NCBI GenBank assembly: GCA_038063175.1 | Contig: JBBTVP010000042.1 | Location: forward strand, 1 to 9,812 | Source: JBBTVP01 sp038063175 | Lineage (GTDB): Bacteria; Patescibacteriota; Minisyncoccia; UBA6257; 1-14-0-10-40-38 | Direction: 5' to 3' | DNA: 9,812 nt | Part shown: one piece after another, positions 5,651 through 9,812 of the stretch | How positions within the stretch are numbered: the stretch's first letter is position 1 | How the letters are laid out: the number at the start of each line of letters is the position of its first letter | Translations under genes and position numbers: made by a program | Notes under the pieces: generated by a model | Told to the model about the DNA's origin: nothing | The model's database searches: none | What the model saw: the letters and a program-made list of their open reading frames with translations, nothing else

Positions 5651-5753
5651 AGACATCAAAAATACCCACAATATATCTTTTGGAGGGTAAGACTTGGCCT
5701 AGCGGCCCGGAGCGCACTCCAAAAAGTATATTGCGGGTATTTTTAATCCGTCT
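5651..5753. repeat. Long imperfect inverted repeat between convergent genes
   Basis: The arms at 5658-5685 and 5717-5744 match at 25 of 28 positions and surround a 31-base GC-richer loop that contains GGCC-TAGC-GGCC. Similarity continues outward with a two-base gap (AGAC-AT on the left, AT-CC-GTCT on the right). The outer ends are AAAAATACCC and GGGTATTTTT, so an RNA hairpin would end in a T-run on either strand. It may act as a bidirectional terminator for the coiled-coil gene and hsp20, or be a MITE-like element or a structured RNA. The right arm covers the hsp20 stop codon. Confidence 0.8.
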
Positions 5754-6201
5754 TTACTTTAAGCTTCTTCGCCTTCGAGCGGTTAAGTTTTGGAATCACA
5801 ATGGTGAGCACCCCGTTTTTTATCGAAGCTTCTGCCTTGTCGGCGTCTACCTCCTGCGGCAGCGATACGGACCGAGAAAATTTCCCCCAATAGCACTCCT
5901 GATACACATAGTCTTCCTCCCGCACATGGCGTTCCCGTACCCGTTTCCCTCGGATAGTGACTGACTCCGAGGTGATCGCGATGTCAATGTCGTCGGGGGC
6001 AACACCGGCGATCGGAGATTCGACGATGATCGAGTCCCCTGTCTGGTACACATCAATTGCAAGCTGCCCCTCATCGTCCCCTGGTGCTTCTACCGGTTCA
6101 TCATCCTTCCGCCGCGCCACAAGCGACGCCTTCGCAAGTTCTGCAATTGGCGCATCTTCTCCGTTTATTTCCCCTGGATTTAATTCACGTTCGTCTGCCA
6201 T
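5743..6201 (-). CDS. hsp20: Small heat-shock protein, Hsp20 family
   Basis: An ATP-independent chaperone that holds unfolding proteins in large oligomers in the cytoplasm. The 152-aa protein has an acidic N-terminal arm (1-45) and an alpha-crystallin domain at about 46-138, beginning GQLAIDVYQTGDSIIVESPI. The domain includes the strand SVTIRGKR, the FSRSVSLPQEVD segment and the hallmark NGVLTIVIPK (129-138). The C-terminal LKV (147-149) fits the I-x-I-type anchor. The ATG at 6201 lies 12 bases after the prsW stop with no Shine-Dalgarno, so it is probably cotranscribed with prsW and valS. I saw no CIRCE element or convincing promoter directly upstream. Its stop codon lies within the right arm of the inverted repeat. 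Confidence 0.95.
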   Translation of the reverse strand: MADERELNPGEINGEDAPIAELAKASLVARRKDDEPVEAPGDDEGQLAIDVYQTGDSIIVESPIAGVAPDDIDIAITSESVTIRGKRVRERHVREEDYVYQECYWGKFSRSVSLPQEVDADKAEASIKNGVLTIVIPKLNRSKAKKLKVKTD

Positions 6202-6213
6202 GGTTAAAATATA

Positions 6214-6921
6214 TTATCTATCCACTCGTTTGAATTTCTCGAAATCACTAAGCACAAAGAACATAACAAATGAAACGAACACAATCGCGAGACCCGCAGG
6301 TCCTCCAAATCTACCCTCGTCGATTATAAGACGGTTGAAAACGGCATGCAATGCAGTTACGAGAATGAGTCCGAATGCGATGTACCCCCATTTGAACGCT
6401 GGTTTGAAAAACGATTTTCCCCAATAGTATCCTGCGATACCTCCCGCAAGCGAATGAAGGAGTGTGGCACCGACGAACCGAAGGATGAGGGACTCGATCA
6501 CGTCAATATTCAAAAACGATCCGTCGGATGCCTTAAAGAGCGATGCGATGTTTTCAACCGCGGCAAAGCCAAGTGCAACGGTGATCGCATAAATCATGGC
6601 GTCCATGGGCTCTTGAAACCATCGGCTTTGCCCAATTGAGACGAATGCGCCGAAAAATTTGAATACCTCTTCGATCGCCGCGAGCACGAGAAACGAACCG
6701 ATCGTGTAGAGTGGAAATCCGATCCGAATGAACCACTCATTTGCGAAAATTTCGACAGGAAGCACAAGAAACGTGACCGCGCATCCCACGAGGAACGTAA
6801 GGAGCACTGCAAGAATCGGCTTCGGGTGCTTCATATCCTCGTGGAGATAGAAGAAAAGCCAAGTCACGCTCGGAATAAGACCGAGGAGTATAAGGAAAAT
6901 CGGGGTTAGGGCTAACACCAT
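6214..6921 (-). CDS. prsW: PrsW-family intramembrane protease
   Basis: A 235-aa multi-pass membrane protein of the PrsW family (distant CAAX-protease/ABI relatives), whose Bacillus member cuts the anti-sigma factor RsiW. The likely catalytic or metal-binding motifs are present: EEVFK at 84-88, EPMDAMIY at 104-111, ENI at 123-125, H156 in the helix GATLLHSLAGG, and H192 in ALHAVFNRL. About seven to eight hydrophobic segments alternate with short loops, and the tail is basic. Its ATG overlaps the end of valS by 10 bases (6912-6921) with no Shine-Dalgarno, which points to translational coupling. No anti-sigma factor is visible in the window, so the substrate is unknown; the gene symbol is at family level only. 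Confidence 0.88.
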   Translation of the reverse strand: MVLALTPIFLILLGLIPSVTWLFFYLHEDMKHPKPILAVLLTFLVGCAVTFLVLPVEIFANEWFIRIGFPLYTIGSFLVLAAIEEVFKFFGAFVSIGQSRWFQEPMDAMIYAITVALGFAAVENIASLFKASDGSFLNIDVIESLILRFVGATLLHSLAGGIAGYYWGKSFFKPAFKWGYIAFGLILVTALHAVFNRLIIDEGRFGGPAGLAIVFVSFVMFFVLSDFEKFKRVDR

Positions 6922-9194
6922 GGGGTGGATGCAAGTAATTTATCTTTCGAGAACGGAGCGAAGTGTTCCTGGTAAATTGCTTCAGTAACAAACGGCATAA
7001 ATGGATGGAGGAGGATGAGAGACTCTCGGAATATCTCGCGGAACATGGCGCGGGTCGATGCGGTATCACCTGCCTCGGCATCGGCATCCGATCGGAGGCA
7101 TAACTTCCCCTCTTCTACTATTTTATCAGCGAAAGTGTGCCAGAGGTAGTGGTATATCTCGTTCGCTGCCTCATGGAGCTGATAACGGTCGATGAGCGAC
7201 GTTACTCGCGCTTTTACTGCTTCGAATTCTTTCATATGGAGAGCGTCACGAGCAACGAGCTTCGCACCAGAATCAGCAGTAAAAACTTCATTCATATTGA
7301 GAAACCGCGCAATGTTCCAGACTTTGGTCGCGAAGTTGCGATACCCTCGTATTTTGTCTTCAGAAATCACGGGGTCGCTCCCCGGCGCGTTCCCTACCAC
7401 GAGCGCCATGCGCACCGCGTCCATGCCGTACGTTTCAGCAATTCCTAGCGGATCAATCGCATTCCCTTTCGACTTCGACATCTTCTTCTTGTCCTTGTCG
7501 CGAACAATGCCGTGAATATATGCAGTTTTAAATGGCACGTCACCCAGGAAGAATCCGGTCATGAGAATCATCCGCGCAACCCAGAAAAAGAGAATGTCGT
7601 AGGCGGTGACAAGGAGCGATGTCGGGTGGAATACGGCTAAATCCGAACCGGGAACCACCTCACAGTTTTGAGTTTTCAGTTTTGAGTTTTCAGTTTGCCG
7701 ACAGGCATCAGGCCAGCCAAGAGTCGAAAACGTCCAAAGCCCAGACGAAAACCAGGTGTCTAGGGTATCGGGATCCTGCTCCCATCCTTCCCCTTCTGGT
7801 TTTTCCCCAACCCGGATTTCTTCTGTTGTTAATTGTTTATTGTTATTTATTTTTTGTTTTCGATACCACACCGGAATTCGGTGGCCATACCAAATTTGCC
7901 GCGAAATGCACCAGTCGCGAAGATTTTCGATCCAGTGGAAATATTCATTTTTGAACCGCTCGGGAATGATGTTCACCTGCCCGCCTTCTACCGCCTTCAG
8001 CATGATTTCTTTAAGATTCGTTTCCGATCCTTTTTTTATTCCATTTATCTTGTCACTTGTCGCTTTAAACTTTTTACTCACGCTTACAAACCATTGCTCC
8101 ATGAGCTGTGGCTCGATTACTCCCCCGCCGCGGCTTGAAGTAGCAATCCGGTGCACATAGTTTTCATCCGTTTTTTCGACAAGCCCTTTCGATTTCAATT
8201 TTTCGACAATGAGCGAGCGCGCCTTCGAAATATGTGTGTCAGCAAATTCTCCGGCAATCGGTAGCAACTTTCCATGAAAATCAATCACCTGCTCACGGTC
8301 GAGCTTCCGCCGCTCTGCGATGTCAAAGTCCGCCGCGTCGTGCGCGGGCGTGATTGTCATAACCCCGGTTCCGAACGACGGATCAACTGCCTTGTCTTTC
8401 ACGATCGTTGCAACCACTGGTCCGTTTATCCATTCAACATTCAACTTCTCGCCATCCTTGTATTTCGCGTAACGTTCATCCTCCGGGTGCATCACCACAT
8501 ATTTGTCGCCAAACTTTGTTTCTGGTCGTGCAGTCGCAATCGTAAATGGACCGTATTTCAAATAATAGAAATTCGTTTTCTCCTCTTTCCATTCGATTTC
8601 ATCGTCGGATACCGTCGTCTGAAGTTTTGGATCCCAGTTCACGATTCGCGAGCCGCGATAGATGAGTCCCGCCTCATACATACGCTTGAATGCTTCTTTG
8701 ACTGCCTGGTTTCTCTCCTCATCGAGCGTAAAAGCTTCTCGCGACCAGTCAAGCGATGCGCCAAGCTTTCGAAGTTGATGCACAATTCCATCGTGACTCG
8801 CTTTCGCGAACGCATCCACCCGGCGCAAAAATTCCTCCCGCCCCAAGTCGTGCCGAGTTTTCCCTTCGGATTTATAAATATCTCTTTCTACTTTTTCCTG
8901 CGTCGCGATTGCCGCGTGGTCCGTTCCGGGAAGCCAGAGGGTTTTATCTCCGCGCATTCTGCGATAGCGCACAATCACGTCCGAGAGCGTTACCATAAGG
9001 GCGTGTCCAATGTGGAGAATGCCTGTCACGTTCGGCGGCGGCAATACCATCGAAAAAACACCTCTTCCTTTAGGTGGATTTCCGCCAGAGGCGGATCCGC
9101 CTTCGGCGGAGAAAATCCCAGCCTCTTCCCAAAGCTGGTACATCTTGCCTTCGTTAGATCCGGGGTCGTATTTCTTGTTCGGCGCTTCTTCCAT
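6912..9194 (-). CDS. valS: Valyl-tRNA synthetase (ValRS)
   Basis: Charges tRNA-Val and edits mischarged threonine. The 760-aa class I synthetase has PPPNVTG with HIGH at 61-64, an intact CP1 editing domain (TARPETKFGD, TPAHDAADFDIA), DWCISRQIWYGHRIP, DTWFSSGLW and KMSKS at 571-575, then the helical anticodon-binding domain. It ends at STPWC, so the C-terminal coiled-coil arm of ValRS of roughly 880 aa is absent. Four stretches look inserted: SAEGGSASGG (29-38, palindrome-encoded), KFKATSDKINGIKK near 373-386, KQKINNNKQ, and QTENSKLKTQN. The last three are encoded by 7-base-period arrays. All keep the frame and leave the motifs intact. Start ATG at 9194 with no clear Shine-Dalgarno. The stop overlaps prsW. 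Confidence 0.97.
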   Translation of the reverse strand: MEEAPNKKYDPGSNEGKMYQLWEEAGIFSAEGGSASGGNPPKGRGVFSMVLPPPNVTGILHIGHALMVTLSDVIVRYRRMRGDKTLWLPGTDHAAIATQEKVERDIYKSEGKTRHDLGREEFLRRVDAFAKASHDGIVHQLRKLGASLDWSREAFTLDEERNQAVKEAFKRMYEAGLIYRGSRIVNWDPKLQTTVSDDEIEWKEEKTNFYYLKYGPFTIATARPETKFGDKYVVMHPEDERYAKYKDGEKLNVEWINGPVVATIVKDKAVDPSFGTGVMTITPAHDAADFDIAERRKLDREQVIDFHGKLLPIAGEFADTHISKARSLIVEKLKSKGLVEKTDENYVHRIATSSRGGGVIEPQLMEQWFVSVSKKFKATSDKINGIKKGSETNLKEIMLKAVEGGQVNIIPERFKNEYFHWIENLRDWCISRQIWYGHRIPVWYRKQKINNNKQLTTEEIRVGEKPEGEGWEQDPDTLDTWFSSGLWTFSTLGWPDACRQTENSKLKTQNCEVVPGSDLAVFHPTSLLVTAYDILFFWVARMILMTGFFLGDVPFKTAYIHGIVRDKDKKKMSKSKGNAIDPLGIAETYGMDAVRMALVVGNAPGSDPVISEDKIRGYRNFATKVWNIARFLNMNEVFTADSGAKLVARDALHMKEFEAVKARVTSLIDRYQLHEAANEIYHYLWHTFADKIVEEGKLCLRSDADAEAGDTASTRAMFREIFRESLILLHPFMPFVTEAIYQEHFAPFSKDKLLASTPWC
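7663..7697. repeat. Heptanucleotide array in valS, copy 1
   Basis: Five 7-base units on the plus strand alternate CAGTTTT and GAGTTTT and end in CAGTTTG. They encode QTENSKLKTQN between GWPD and the conserved FHPTSLLVTAYDILFFW segment, where most ValRS have only a short link. Confidence 0.85.
7824..7858. repeat. Heptanucleotide array in valS, copy 2
   Basis: Five degenerate plus-strand units (TGTTGTT, AATTGTT, TATTGTT, ATTTATT, TTTTGTT) encode KQKINNNKQ just after GHRIPVWY. It is strongly A/T-rich against its flanks. Confidence 0.7.
8036..8077. repeat. Heptanucleotide array in valS, copy 3
   Basis: Six units, 42 bases, an exact multiple of both 7 and 3. On the coding strand each unit begins with G and is A-rich towards its end (GTAAAAA, GTTTAAA, GCGACAA, GTGACAA, GATAAAT, GGAATAA). 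They encode about 14 residues around KATSDK, following QWFVSV. The segment 8049-8075 matches tsaD 9389-9415 at 24 of 27 bases. Confidence 0.75.
9081..9110. repeat. Tandem palindromes in the valS 5' end
   Basis: Two abutting copies of TCCGCC-N3-GGCGGA (N3 = AGA, then TTC) span exactly 30 bases and encode SAEGGSASGG at ValRS residues 29-38. The junction is itself a 12-base palindrome, GGCGGATCCGCC. The length keeps the frame and adds a Gly/Ser/Ala linker ahead of the HIGH region. Confidence 0.85.
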
Positions 9195-9235
9195 ACTGTA
9201 GTTCTATCGTAGCCCAAATCACGCTCGCCTGGGAA

Positions 9236-9260
9236 GGAAAAGCCCTCTCGGGACTAGAGC
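9236..9260 (-). terminator. Weak possible terminator after tsaD
   Basis: On the minus strand a 5-bp stem (GCTCT with AGGGC, one wobble, 9-base loop) is followed by TTTTCC. It overlaps the tsaD stop codon. The stem is short, so read-through into valS is likely. Confidence 0.3.
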
Positions 9261-9812
9261 GTCAGATTTGCTTTCGCAACCATGCGGTATTTCTTCTCAC
9301 GAAGTTCTGCGGCGTAGGCAGCAGCGCCAATCATCGCCGCGTTATCGGTATTGTACTCGAACGGTGGTACGAAGAAATCAATTTTTAACTTGTCGCTTGT
9401 CGCTTTTAACTTCTTCCTAAGCCATTTGTTTGCCGCAACTCCACCGGAAAGTAAAATCGATTCCGCTCCGAATTCGCGCGCGGCTCGTTCGGTTTTATAC
9501 ACAAGCACTTCGGTCGCCGCACGTTCAAATGAAGCTGCGACATCCGCCTTCTTTGCCTTCGGATTGTCACGAAGGTAGTAAAGGACGGAAGTTTTCAGCC
9601 CCGAATAGCTGAAATCGTAATTTTTTTCGTTCTTCATTGGCTGAGGAAAATCGATTGCGTTGCAATCACCCTCCACAGCAAGTTTTTGGATCGCTGGTCC
9701 CCCGGGGTACGGGAGCGAAAGCATCCGCGCAACTTTATCAAACGCTTCCCCCACTGCATCATCTCTCGTTTCTCCGATGATCGCATACGTACCCTGCAAC
9801 CTGCTGAAGATT
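9254..9812 (-). CDS. tsaD: tRNA t6A37 synthase subunit TsaD (Kae1/YgjD), 3' part
   Basis: Transfers threonylcarbamoyl from threonylcarbamoyl-AMP to A37 of ANN-decoding tRNAs, with TsaB and TsaE as usual bacterial partners. Only the C-terminal half (about 186 residues) is here. The frame is open to the right edge, and the TTG at 9799 is internal to the conserved YAIIGETRDDAVGEAFDKVA block. Other hallmarks are LPYPGGPAIQKLA, FSYSGLKTSV, LLSGGVAANKWLR and DNAAMIGAAAYA, the ASKHA-fold nucleotide-binding segments. The N-terminal metal-binding HxxxH is off-window. The stretch KKLKATSDKLKI follows the SGGVAANKWLR helix, is encoded by a 7-base-period array, and closely resembles a ValRS insert. It stops at TAG 9254-9256, 59 bases before valS. 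Confidence 0.95.
   Translation of the reverse strand, partial: IFSRLQGTYAIIGETRDDAVGEAFDKVARMLSLPYPGGPAIQKLAVEGDCNAIDFPQPMKNEKNYDFSYSGLKTSVLYYLRDNPKAKKADVAASFERAATEVLVYKTERAAREFGAESILLSGGVAANKWLRKKLKATSDKLKIDFFVPPFEYNTDNAAMIGAAAYAAELREKKYRMVAKANLTL
9383..9417. repeat. Heptanucleotide array in tsaD
   Basis: Five units on the plus strand: TTTTAAC, TTGTCGC, TTGTCGC, TTTTAAC, TTCTTCC. They encode part of RKKLKATSDKLK. The unit TTTTAAC also occurs in the cca array at 4871-4877. Confidence 0.75.

Noticed and set aside
5641..5753. Insertion sequence with terminal inverted repeats
   Set aside because: No transposase frame and no clear target-site duplication at the ends; kept only as an inverted repeat of unknown type.
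8274..9212. 312-aa plus frame opposite valS
   Set aside because: Antisense shadow of ValRS with no recognisable domain and an unusual composition.

Overview
The window looks like a piece of a Candidate Phyla Radiation (Patescibacteria, probably Parcubacteria-like) genome. The grounds are very tight gene packing, several housekeeping genes without a Shine-Dalgarno sequence, a ValRS shortened at its C-terminus, a tRNA without encoded CCA, and repeat insertions inside conserved genes. This is inference from style, since no marker gene is present. TGA is a normal stop here (metG, the wHTH gene, the methyltransferase and cca all end in TGA), so the Gracilibacteria/Absconditabacteria code does not apply.

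Layout, left to right. The 3' end of a Cys-rich repeat protein (+, 2-514) runs into convergent metG (-, 522-2033), and the terminator of the first lies inside the last codons of the second. Further along the minus strand come a self-contained 65-aa winged-helix gene (2119-2316), a class I methyltransferase (2384-3148), tRNA-Pro(CGG) (3152-3222) and a broken second tRNA (3228-3282). Next are a very short, strongly promoted unit for a 25-aa membrane peptide (3390-3467) and cca (3552-5093). A divergent plus-strand unit encodes a 130-aa coiled-coil protein (5198-5590). A long imperfect inverted repeat (5651-5753) separates it from a minus-strand block read in the order tsaD (partial), valS, prsW-family protease, hsp20. 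valS and prsW overlap by 10 bases, and prsW and hsp20 are 12 bases apart.

The theme is tRNA function and protein quality: charging (metG, valS), CCA addition (cca), t6A37 modification (tsaD), a tRNA, a small heat-shock protein and an intramembrane protease. The three small genes of unknown role (65, 25 and 130 aa) stand apart: each has its own recognisable promoter, good Shine-Dalgarno and terminator.

The most unusual signal is repeat invasion of conserved genes. Seven short imperfect arrays with a 7-base period lie inside the reading frames of cca, valS and tsaD, and I saw none between genes. The ValRS and TsaD arrays encode nearly the same peptide (KKxKATSDK). Separately, a small palindrome of form TCCGCC-N3-GGCGGA occurs twice in frame in valS and once in the anticodon region of the tRNA remnant. 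Together these suggest two families of small sequence elements that spread through essential genes and are tolerated when the frame is kept.
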